Shown here: in pieces, positions 7,387 through 13,544 of the stretch
How positions within the stretch are numbered: position 1 is the stretch's first letter
How the letters are laid out: each line of letters begins with the position of its first letter
Source of the DNA: LBZV01 sp000993855
Lineage (GTDB): Bacteria > Patescibacteriota > Microgenomatia > Curtissbacterales > GWA2-41-24
Assembly (NCBI GenBank): GCA_964492425.1
Contig: CAZBKB010000024.1
Span: 1 to 13,892, forward strand
Direction of reading: 5' to 3'
Length of the DNA stretch: 13,892 nucleotides
Translations under genes and position numbers: made by a program
Notes under the pieces: model-generated
Databases searched by the model: none
The model's input: only the letters and a program-made list of their open reading frames with translations
Told to the model about the DNA's origin: nothing

Positions 7387-8041
7387 CCCCTCACCCCTTG
7401 TCATCGCTAACCATAAGGCAAATCAAAACTGGGAAGAAGTAAAAACATGGATTCGCGAAGTTGGTAAAGATACTAAAGGCTTCCGAGGTACGGTTATCCT
7501 TTGCCCATCTCTCCCTTTTGTTGCAGCAGCAGCTGAAGAAATAAAATTCCATAAATTCAAAATCAAGCTTGGAGTCCAGGATATATCCCGGTTTGAAAAC
7601 GGAGCACATACTGGTGAAGTGGCAGCCAGTCAAGTAAAGGACATCGTAGGTTATGTCATAGTTGGTCACTCCGAAAGGCGAGAGAAATTTTCTGAAGATG
7701 ACTCGATTCTGCAAAAAAAAGTAAATAACGCACAATCAGCAGATCTAGAAGTAATTTTCTGTGTCCAGAACAAAGAGACACCTATTGTCAGGAATGTAAG
7801 AATTATTGCCTACGAACCGCCATTTGCAATTGGTACTGGTAACCCGGACACTGTAGAGAGTATTTCCCAAATGGCAAAGAAAATTAAATCACAAGCTCCC
7901 TACACATTTATCTACGGTGGATCTGTCTCACGCGATAATGCTTCACATATCGCTGCGATTCCCGGTGTAGACGGTTTATTGGTTGGTGCAACAAACAGCC
8001 TTAACTCCGAAAGGTTCACAACAATCGTAAAATCCATATAA
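7379..8041 (+). CDS. tpiA: Triosephosphate isomerase, compact form
   Basis: Interconverts dihydroxyacetone phosphate and glyceraldehyde 3-phosphate in glycolysis. Catalytic elements are present: Asn11 and Lys13 in ANHKAN (canonically GNWKMN), His97 in VIVGHSERR, Glu146 in AYEPPFAIGTG covering mobile loop 6, the phosphate-binding YGGSV (179-183) and the DGLLVGA stretch near the end. At 220 residues it is about 30 shorter than typical bacterial enzymes and nearer to archaeal length, though loop 6 keeps the bacterial AIGTG. Asn-His-Lys instead of Asn-Trp-Lys is a deviation. The ATG at 7379 lies inside the trxA end, suggesting coupling. The LCP gene starts 3 nt after its stop. Confidence 0.92.
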   Translation: MNDPSPLVIANHKANQNWEEVKTWIREVGKDTKGFRGTVILCPSLPFVAAAAEEIKFHKFKIKLGVQDISRFENGAHTGEVAASQVKDIVGYVIVGHSERREKFSEDDSILQKKVNNAQSADLEVIFCVQNKETPIVRNVRIIAYEPPFAIGTGNPDTVESISQMAKKIKSQAPYTFIYGGSVSRDNASHIAAIPGVDGLLVGATNSLNSERFTTIVKSI

Positions 8042-8044
8042 TTT

Positions 8045-9178
8045 ATGAGAGATTTATCTCAAAGCAGTAAGAAGAAATCTCCTGTTGTAAAAATTATTGT
8101 ACTCGCAGTATTTTTACTCGCAGCCCTCATCAGCCTGGTCTATTTTTTAAGGATTGAAAAATATGTTTTTAGAGGCCCAAAAACAGTTGTCCAGTTATTA
8201 ACCGATTCAGGGCTTAAAAAGGATCGTGGTAGGACAAACGTTCTGCTTCTCGGTATCGGTGGCAAAGGTCACGATGGCCCGGATTTGACAGATACTATTA
8301 TGCTGGCCTCAATCGACCAGGATGCAAAGGATGTTATTTTGGTTTCTATTCCACGTGATTTGTGGGTGCCTGCAGAATCTACAAAAATAAACCATGTTTA
8401 TTCATACGGTGAGGAAGTTGGCGGGCAAGGTTTGGAAGTTGCCAGAAACACTGTTGAAGAACTTTTGGGGATTCCAGTCCATTATGCGTTTAGGATTGAT
8501 TTCAATGGATTTATTAAGGCTGTAAACTTGGTTGATGGGCTCAAGATAAATGTTGATACCTCATTCACTGATACCAAGTATCCAATATCTGGTAAAGAAA
8601 ACGATCTCTGTAATCTAACAATTGAAACCGAAGAAAAAGAAGGAATACAAATCCAAGTTGTCAAAGATGCAACAGGATCAGCGATTCCAATTTCTGAAAT
8701 TAATGAGAAAAACGACCCTTTTATATGCCGATACGAAACACTAACTTTCGAAAAAGGGCCGACTAAAATGGATGGTACTATAGCGCTCAAATTTGTCCGC
8801 TCCCGTCATGGTACAAACGGTGAAGGTTCCGATTTTGCTCGTTCAACACGTCAGCAAAAAGTAATTTTAGCTTTCCGCGAAAAGATTCTTTCTCAGGAAA
8901 CACTTACAGATCCAAAAAAGATTATTGCGCTACTCTCAACATTTGATGCGTCAATAGACACAGATATTGACGATGAAGCAATACCGTTATTTGCAAAATT
9001 GGTGCCTAAAGTGAATGGAGAAAATATCCGCAGTATAGTTCTGGATGCAACCAGACTCGAAAGTGTGCTTGAATTCGGTTCCCCCCAATACTACGGTGGT
9101 CAATCAGTTGTAGTCCCAAAAAATGGTGATTGGGAGACATTAAGAAACTATCTGGTTGGGCAAATCTACAAAGAATAA
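8045..9178 (+). CDS. LytR-CpsA-Psr (LCP) family glycopolymer transferase
   Basis: 377-residue membrane-anchored extracytoplasmic enzyme. LCP proteins move glycopolymers from a lipid carrier onto peptidoglycan. A basic cytoplasmic N-terminus is followed by one membrane helix (about 14-36). LCP hallmarks: NVLLLGIG (65-72), DLTDTIMLASID (80-91), VSIPRDLWVP (100-109) with the conserved Arg104-Asp105, FRIDFNGF (149-156), VDGLKINVD (163-171), and ALKFVRSRH...SDFARSTRQQ (247-271), whose arginines bind pyrophosphate. Between 182 and 235 lies an insert with two cysteines (Cys189, Cys228) that would face outside and could form a disulfide. Third gene of the tight trxA-tpiA-LCP set. The polymer attached is unknown. 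Confidence 0.92.
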   Translation: MRDLSQSSKKKSPVVKIIVLAVFLLAALISLVYFLRIEKYVFRGPKTVVQLLTDSGLKKDRGRTNVLLLGIGGKGHDGPDLTDTIMLASIDQDAKDVILVSIPRDLWVPAESTKINHVYSYGEEVGGQGLEVARNTVEELLGIPVHYAFRIDFNGFIKAVNLVDGLKINVDTSFTDTKYPISGKENDLCNLTIETEEKEGIQIQVVKDATGSAIPISEINEKNDPFICRYETLTFEKGPTKMDGTIALKFVRSRHGTNGEGSDFARSTRQQKVILAFREKILSQETLTDPKKIIALLSTFDASIDTDIDDEAIPLFAKLVPKVNGENIRSIVLDATRLESVLEFGSPQYYGGQSVVVPKNGDWETLRNYLVGQIYKE

Positions 9179-9236
9179 GAGTCCAACAGCCTAAAAAGAT
9201 GCAAACACAGCAAAAAATAACTGGAATATATATAAG

Positions 9237-9248
9237 GATTAATTAATC
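9237..9248. repeat. Perfect 12-bp palindrome at a convergent junction
   Basis: GATTAATTAATC is self-complementary and spans the stop codon of the LPSAG gene (TAA at 9245-9243). AA and TT two bases outside extend the symmetry apart from a G-T step. It may be chance in AT-rich DNA. Confidence 0.35.
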
Positions 9249-9476
9249 TTTGAAGCTTTTGACAAGCTTCATCATCCCAAAGACAAACAAGACTACTCCG
9301 AATCCAAAAACTAAATATGTAATCTCTGTGCTTCCAGCACTAGGAAGCGATGAAGAAGTACCACCCTTACTTGCAGAACTGGTTGATGACGTTTGCGCAA
9401 GTACATTAGAAACAAATTGCGAGAGAAGTGTAAGGGACGTTCCTGCTCCAACTATTCGGGCAACTACTTTTTTCAT
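9243..9476 (-). CDS. Small secreted protein with LPXTG-like (LPSAG) sorting signal
   Basis: 77-residue protein with the full layout of a sortase substrate compressed into one short chain. It has a basic N-terminus and hydrophobic signal peptide (about 1-27, likely cleaved after VLA). A Ser/Thr/Gly linker follows (28-43), then LPSAG (44-48), a membrane helix (about 52-69) and the charged tail KLVKSFKD. Sortase motifs of form LPxTG allow variants at position four; LPSAG with the correct helix and tail is a good candidate. Only about 20 mature residues would be exposed, so it may act as a stalk, be processed further, or mark the wall. A strong promoter sequence lies upstream, and the gene is separate from rpsT. 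No sortase is in this window. Confidence 0.8.
   Translation of the reverse strand: MKKVVARIVGAGTSLTLLSQFVSNVLAQTSSTSSASKGGTSSSLPSAGSTEITYLVFGFGVVLFVFGMMKLVKSFKD
9251..9271. repeat. 8-bp hairpin overlapping the LPSAG gene 3' end
   Basis: TGAAGCTT (9251-9258) and AAGCTTCA (9264-9271) are perfectly complementary with a 5-nt loop. For the plus-strand LCP transcript this sits about 70 nt past its stop, and for the LPSAG gene it is within the last codons. No T-run follows on the plus strand, so termination is uncertain. Confidence 0.4.
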
Positions 9477-9506
9477 GGCAGACCAAAATACCTATCTACA
9501 CTCTAG

Positions 9507-9534
9507 CTTATCGTGATATTTTATTCTTTGTCAA
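9507..9534 (-). promoter_or_regulatory. Sigma-70 promoter for the LPSAG gene
   Basis: On the minus strand a perfect TTGACA (9534-9529) is followed after 16 nt by GATAAG (9512-9507), four of six matches to TATAAT. The start would fall near 9500, giving a leader of about 24 nt. It is the best -35 box found in the window. Confidence 0.55.
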
Positions 9535-9567
9535 GCCTTGATTATTTCAAAACCATAAGATAGTAAA

Positions 9568-9867
9568 TTATTTAGAAGATTTCTTTGAAATAGTTTTTTT
9601 CTTTGGTGACTCTTTTTTGGCCGATGATGCACTTCCCTTAACAAGCTTGCTAAGTCTACTCTTAAGTCTCGATGCTTTATTTTTATGAATTGCGTTTATC
9701 TTTGCAGCACGATCCAACTTAGAAAACACTTCACTGAGTCCCTTAGGTGTTGGGTTTTTCCTAAAATCATGAAGCGCCTGCTTAAACACTTTTTTTACGC
9801 GCAAATTATAGACAGACTTGCGCCTGTCCTGTCTTACTTTTTTAATTGCTTGTTTTGTAACTGGCAT
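9568..9867 (-). CDS. rpsT: 30S ribosomal protein S20
   Basis: Ribosomal protein bS20, which binds 16S rRNA in the body of the small subunit. 99 residues, very basic. Family features: AIKKVRQDRRKSVYNLRVKK near the N-terminus and the helix-end signature LDRAAKINAIHKNKASRLKSRL (about 51-72). The C-terminal 25 residues form a Lys/Ser tail (KKESPKKKTISKKSSK), longer than in typical S20 (about 87 residues) and probably disordered. The leader carries two direct copies of GCGGAT (plus-strand ATCCGC at 9868-9873 and 9881-9886), the nearer one touching the ATG, with no ordinary Shine-Dalgarno sequence. Divergent from murJ. Confidence 0.95.
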   Translation of the reverse strand: MPVTKQAIKKVRQDRRKSVYNLRVKKVFKQALHDFRKNPTPKGLSEVFSKLDRAAKINAIHKNKASRLKSRLSKLVKGSASSAKKESPKKKTISKKSSK

Positions 9868-9903
9868 ATCCGCTAATATTATCCGCAGTTGCGTTAAATT
9901 AAC

Positions 9904-9932
9904 TTGTCGAATTTTACACTATAGTTTATAAA
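9904..9932 (+). promoter_or_regulatory. Sigma-70 promoter for murJ
   Basis: TTGTCG (9904-9909), 17-nt spacer, TATAAA (9927-9932). A start near 9939 would place the hairpin at 9942-9956 at the very 5' end of the murJ leader. Confidence 0.5.
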
Positions 9933-9952
9933 AAAGGAATCCGGGTTGTAAA
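9925..9952 (-). promoter_or_regulatory. Sigma-70 promoter for rpsT, overlapping the murJ promoter
   Basis: On the minus strand TTTACA (9952-9947), 16 nt, TATAAA (9930-9925). Its -10 shares the palindrome TTTATAAA with the murJ -10, and its -35 lies in the murJ leader hairpin. The expected leader is about 50 nt. Confidence 0.5.
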
Positions 9953-9956
9953 CCCG
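9942..9956 (+). promoter_or_regulatory. Short hairpin in the murJ leader
   Basis: CGGGTT and AACCCG form a perfect 6-bp GC-rich stem with a 3-nt loop, 22 nt before the murJ GTG. It may stabilise or control the mRNA, or it may reflect symmetric DNA sites between divergent promoters. Function is inference. Confidence 0.4.
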
Positions 9957-9978
9957 ATAGAATTATAAAAGCATAGCT

Positions 9979-11637
9979 GTGTGGAACATATTAAAAAACG
10001 GGGCAAAAACAATCTTTAATAAAACTCAGGAGGACATACTATCAGCCGCTTTTGTCATAGGAGCAGCAGTTGCCTTGTCACGCGTTCTAGGACTAGTGCG
10101 TTATAGACTCCTTGCCGGCAACTTTGGAACCGAAATTCAGTTATTGGATAGCTATTTTGCTGCTTCTACACTTCTTGATTCGGTATTTGAAACGTTTATT
10201 TTTGGAAGTGTAGCATTAGCGTTTATTCCTGTATTTTCCAAATATGTGGGCAAAAATAAACTTAAAGTTGCATGGATCTTAGCATCCACTCTTATAACCA
10301 TTGGATTTTTATGCTTCCTACTATTCGCTCTTGTCTTTTTCTTTTTCTCAAACCAAATTGCTGCGCTCATCGCACCGGGATTAATCGAAAAATTTCCAGA
10401 AACACAAACAAAAATTGCCCATCTGCTACAGATTATGGTTGTCTCGCAATCTCTTTTTGTGGTTTCAATATTTTTAACAGGTATATTACATTCTTTTAAA
10501 AGATTCTTAATACCTGCACTCGCATCAGTTTTTTACAATATAGGTATAATAATCTCCATAATTTTCCTGTCACCAGTATTTGGAATTTACTCAGCAGCAA
10601 TCGGAATGATATTCGGAGCGCTATTGCATTTTTTAATTCAACTCCCGCTTATCACTTCCTTAAAATTTCAATTCAATTTTAGCTTGGACATTAATAATCC
10701 GGACGTTAAGGATGTCCTCAAATTGATGTGGCCAAGATCAATAACAATAGGTCTCACACGTCTTTCCGATGTTGTTAACGTCGCTCTCGCATCATCTGCG
10801 GCAGTTGGTTCTATTGTTGCTCTAAACTTTGCCCAGGTTCTACAAATTGTACCCACAGCATTCTTTGCGGCTTCTATTGCTCAAGCGGCATTTGTATTTC
10901 TATCAATTAAATCTAACGAAGGAAAAAAGGGACAATTTAAAAACCTATTTTTAGAATCTCTGCATCAAATCCTTTTTCTGGTTTTACCTGCTGTTGTTAT
11001 TTTGGCAATACTTCGTGTTCCCATAGTACGGCTTACATTCGGTGCCAAGGATTTACCATGGGATACAACAGTACTGGCTGCTCGTACCCTCTTAGCATTT
11101 TCAATTGGTATTGCTCCTGTAGCCCTAAATCTACTTCTTATTCGTGGCTTCCATGCCATTCGCGACAGTTACACCCCCGTCAAAATTAGCCTTTTTACAA
11201 CTACACTTAACATAGCGCTGGCAACATTTTTTGTTCTCGTTCTTAACAAGCCAATAATTTATCTGGCACTTGCATATTCCTTTGCCAACATTCTCGCTTT
11301 TGTGCTGATGCTATTTTTCTTAGATAAAAAAATCGGAGGCTTCGATAAGGTAAAATTACTGACGCCTGCTTTTAAAATGATAATAATCTCCGCTATAACT
11401 GCGATCGCTCTATACACACCAATGAAGCTCTTGGATCAGTTAGTTTTTGACACAACCCGTGTGATTGGTCTTATTCTTTTGACGGGAATTGCCGGCCTTA
11501 GCGGACTTGTTGTCTATATTTTTCTCTCTTGGCTTTTCAAAGTAGATCAATTGTCGATCTTTACTAAGTTTGTAAAAAGAGTGATCACATTCCCTTCACG
11601 TTTGCAAGGCCCGGACCCTACCTCGATCGATGCCTAA
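9979..11637 (+). CDS. murJ: MurJ/MviN-like lipid II flippase
   Basis: 552-residue polytopic inner membrane protein of the MOP superfamily that moves lipid II across the membrane for peptidoglycan synthesis. The N-terminus carries SRVLGLVR (Arg35 and Arg41, spaced like Arg18/Arg24 of E. coli MurJ) and Asp57 in LLDSYFAA (compare Asp39), then ALAFIPVFSKY (79-89). About 14 hydrophobic stretches follow. From memory of E. coli MurJ, the equivalents of Arg52 and Arg270 appear replaced (LLDSVFE instead of LLRRIFAEG; NFAQVLQIVP instead of ADRLMEFPS). The start is GTG 9979; no ATG precedes the conserved region. The gene ends 20 nt before lepA and is probably co-transcribed with it. Other MOP exporters are a less likely alternative. 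Confidence 0.88.
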   Translation: MWNILKNGAKTIFNKTQEDILSAAFVIGAAVALSRVLGLVRYRLLAGNFGTEIQLLDSYFAASTLLDSVFETFIFGSVALAFIPVFSKYVGKNKLKVAWILASTLITIGFLCFLLFALVFFFFSNQIAALIAPGLIEKFPETQTKIAHLLQIMVVSQSLFVVSIFLTGILHSFKRFLIPALASVFYNIGIIISIIFLSPVFGIYSAAIGMIFGALLHFLIQLPLITSLKFQFNFSLDINNPDVKDVLKLMWPRSITIGLTRLSDVVNVALASSAAVGSIVALNFAQVLQIVPTAFFAASIAQAAFVFLSIKSNEGKKGQFKNLFLESLHQILFLVLPAVVILAILRVPIVRLTFGAKDLPWDTTVLAARTLLAFSIGIAPVALNLLLIRGFHAIRDSYTPVKISLFTTTLNIALATFFVLVLNKPIIYLALAYSFANILAFVLMLFFLDKKIGGFDKVKLLTPAFKMIIISAITAIALYTPMKLLDQLVFDTTRVIGLILLTGIAGLSGLVVYIFLSWLFKVDQLSIFTKFVKRVITFPSRLQGPDPTSIDA

Positions 11638-11657
11638 TTTCCTGATATACTTTCTCC

Positions 11658-13469
11658 ATGCAAAACATAAGAAATTTCGCAATCATCGCCCATATCGATC
11701 ACGGCAAATCGACACTTGCTGATCGCATCATGGAAATTTGCGGTGCGGTTGGCAAAAGCCACGAGCCACAAATCTTGGATTCACTTGAACTTGAACGAGA
11801 GCACGGCATTACTATTAAACTTAAGGCAATTAGACTCGCATATAGTTCATCGTTCATAGTTCATAGTAAAGACGTAACTGACCATGAACCATTAACTATT
11901 AACCATCCACCTCAAATTCATAAATATATTTTGAATTTGATAGACACTCCCGGCCATGTGGATTTTGCCTACGAAGTATCACGTTCTCTCGCATCTGTCG
12001 AAGGTACCATCCTACTAGTCGACGCAACCCAGGGGATCCAAGCCCAAACCCTTGCCAATTTCAACCTTGCTCTCGAAGCCGGCCTAACAATTATCCCGGT
12101 CATCAATAAAATCGACATGCCCTCAGCCGATGTTACAAGTACAGTCAGCGAATTGGAATCAATAAGTTTTGCAAAAGATGAAATCCTAAAAGTCAGCGCC
12201 AAAACCGGCGAAGGAGTCGAACCCCTAATTGAGGAAATCATAAGGCGCATTCCTTCTCCAAAATCTAAAAGCGAAAGGCCAATGGCTTTAATATTCGATT
12301 CCTCACTTGACCCTTACAAAGGCGTCGTTGCCACTATCCGCATGTTTGGCGGTCAGATAAAGGTAGGAGAAATAATCAGGCTTGTTGCAAGTGGGGTAAC
12401 AGCCGAGGTATTGCAAATCGGCTACCTTTCTCCAAAACCAATTTATGTCAACCAGATCTCATCTGGCGAAGTGGGATTTATTGTCACAAACCTTAAAGAT
12501 TTATCTAAAGTAAAAGTAGGTGACACAATTACCAATCCGCAAAATCAGTCCAATACACTTCCAGGCTACCAAGAGGCAAAACCCGTCGTTTTTCTTTCAT
12601 TTTTTCCAACTGACCCGCACGACCTACCAAAGCTAAAATTGGGACTTGATAAGCTTAAACTAAGCGACTCATCATTAACCTACTCGCCCGAAACGTTACT
12701 CTCGCTTGGCCAGGGTTTCCGCCTTGGCTTTTTAGGGCTTTTGCACTCCCAAATTACCCAAGAACGCCTGGAACGTGAATACGATCTTGATATCATTATC
12801 ACTTCACCTTCGGTAAACTTCGAACAAGACGGCAAAATGATCAATAAACCCTCGGACTTTGACCCCACAGCCAAAGACATGTGCGAGCCGTATGCCAAAG
12901 TCACTATCTTTGCGCCCCAAAAATATTTCGGAGTGATCTCACAACTCATTTACGAAAAAAGAGGAGAGCAGACAGCCTTGGAAAATATCGGTACTTCCCA
13001 AAAAATCGAAGCCAAGATTCCCTTAATCGAAATATTAATTGGATTTTATGACCAGTTAAAAACGCAAACTTCCGGCTTTGCCTCTTTTGATTTTGAAGTC
13101 GATGAGTACCGCCCGGCCAAGTTAGTCAAACTTGATATTTTAGTCAATCACGAACCGGTTGGAGGCCTGGCGCAAATTATCCCACAAGAATATGCTGAAG
13201 AATTCGGCCGCAAATTCGCAGAGCGTCTCAAAGATGCCATTCCTAGGCAGCAAATTCCCGTCCCTATCCAAGCGGCAATCGGTGGCAAAATAATCGCCCG
13301 CGAAACAGTTGCCTCATTTCGCAAAGACGTAACTCAAAAACTCTACGGCGGCGACGTCACCCGCAAAATGAAGCTACTCGAAAAGCAAAAGAAGGGCAAA
13401 AAAAGGATGAGAAGGTTTGGAAGTGTAGATATTCCACAGGAAGCTTTCCTTGCGGTGCTTAAGATTTGA
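11658..13469 (+). CDS. lepA: Elongation factor 4 (LepA)
   Basis: Ribosome-bound GTPase that assists translation or ribosome biogenesis. G motifs are intact: AHIDHGKST (11-19), HGITI (49-53), DTPGH (96-100), NKID (150-153) and SAKTG (180-184). Family-specific stretches include FLGLLHSQITQERLEREYDLD and the C-terminal KQKKGKKRMRRFGSVDIPQEAFLAVLKI. At 603 residues it has the usual size, but 20 extra residues (about 63-82) lie between the G2 region and DTPGH: E. coli has about 21 residues from LDY to PGH where this protein has 41. The extra residues correspond to the 60-nt repeat at 11845-11904. Ends in TGA; a second, decayed copy of its last codons lies 59 nt downstream. Confidence 0.96.
   Translation: MQNIRNFAIIAHIDHGKSTLADRIMEICGAVGKSHEPQILDSLELEREHGITIKLKAIRLAYSSSFIVHSKDVTDHEPLTINHPPQIHKYILNLIDTPGHVDFAYEVSRSLASVEGTILLVDATQGIQAQTLANFNLALEAGLTIIPVINKIDMPSADVTSTVSELESISFAKDEILKVSAKTGEGVEPLIEEIIRRIPSPKSKSERPMALIFDSSLDPYKGVVATIRMFGGQIKVGEIIRLVASGVTAEVLQIGYLSPKPIYVNQISSGEVGFIVTNLKDLSKVKVGDTITNPQNQSNTLPGYQEAKPVVFLSFFPTDPHDLPKLKLGLDKLKLSDSSLTYSPETLLSLGQGFRLGFLGLLHSQITQERLEREYDLDIIITSPSVNFEQDGKMINKPSDFDPTAKDMCEPYAKVTIFAPQKYFGVISQLIYEKRGEQTALENIGTSQKIEAKIPLIEILIGFYDQLKTQTSGFASFDFEVDEYRPAKLVKLDILVNHEPVGGLAQIIPQEYAEEFGRKFAERLKDAIPRQQIPVPIQAAIGGKIIARETVASFRKDVTQKLYGGDVTRKMKLLEKQKKGKKRMRRFGSVDIPQEAFLAVLKI
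11845..11904. repeat. 60-nt heptamer-built inverted repeat inserted in lepA
   Basis: The left arm (11845-11867) is three phased 7-mers of type GTTCATN. The right arm (11881-11904) is three phased 7-mers ending AAC (CATGAAC, CATTAAC, TATTAAC). The arms are reverse complements at 18 of 23 positions around a 13-nt centre. Its 60 nt equal 20 codons, matching the surplus over ordinary LepA, so the reading frame is kept. Confidence 0.7.
13440..13469 (+). repeat. Upstream copy of duplicated lepA 3' end
   Basis: The last ten codons of lepA (EAFLAVLKI and TGA). A diverged copy starts exactly 59 nt downstream at 13499. Confidence 0.75.
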
Positions 13470-13476
13470 TCCTTTA

Positions 13477-13495
13477 CCCTGAGCTGGTGCGAAGG
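13477..13495. repeat. CCCTGAG...GAAGG motif between the two lepA ends
   Basis: CCCTGAG, 7 nt, then GCGAAGG-type sequence. It resembles the CCCTGAG...GTCGAA motif in the uvrD insertion (6798-6813) and the widespread CCCTGAG-NNNN-TCGAAGG class of dispersed bacterial repeats. It occupies the gap between the two lepA tail copies. Confidence 0.4.
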
Positions 13496-13498
13496 TCA

Positions 13499-13527
13499 GA
13501 AGCATTCCTTGCGGTACTAAAATCTAG
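13499..13527 (+). pseudogene. Decayed second copy of the lepA 3' end
   Basis: 29 nt matching the last ten lepA codons. With one missing A it reads EAFLAVLKI-stop, as in the real gene. The differences over these codons are third-position synonymous changes (gct/gca, gtg/gta, ctt/cta, att/atc), a one-base deletion at aag/aa- and a stop swap (TGA/TAG). It is out of frame with the intact lepA. It looks like the tail of a related or earlier lepA left behind by a recombination or insertion event. Confidence 0.65.
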
Positions 13528-13536
13528 GTGTAAAAT
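13509..13536 (+). promoter_or_regulatory. Weak promoter-like sequence before the 105-residue gene
   Basis: TTGCGG (13509-13514) inside the duplicated lepA tail, 16 nt, TAAAAT (13531-13536). A transcript would begin at about the ATG at 13545, so it would be nearly leaderless. Speculative. Confidence 0.25.
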
Positions 13537-13544
13537 TTCACAAA

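Noticed and set aside
10028..10033. AGGAGG Shine-Dalgarno sequence inside murJ
   Set aside because: No ATG, GTG or TTG in the murJ frame follows at usable distance, and starting there would cut into the region before the first conserved helix.
12680..12949. 89-residue minus-strand frame within lepA
   Set aside because: It lies opposite well-conserved LepA coding sequence and looks like no protein family.
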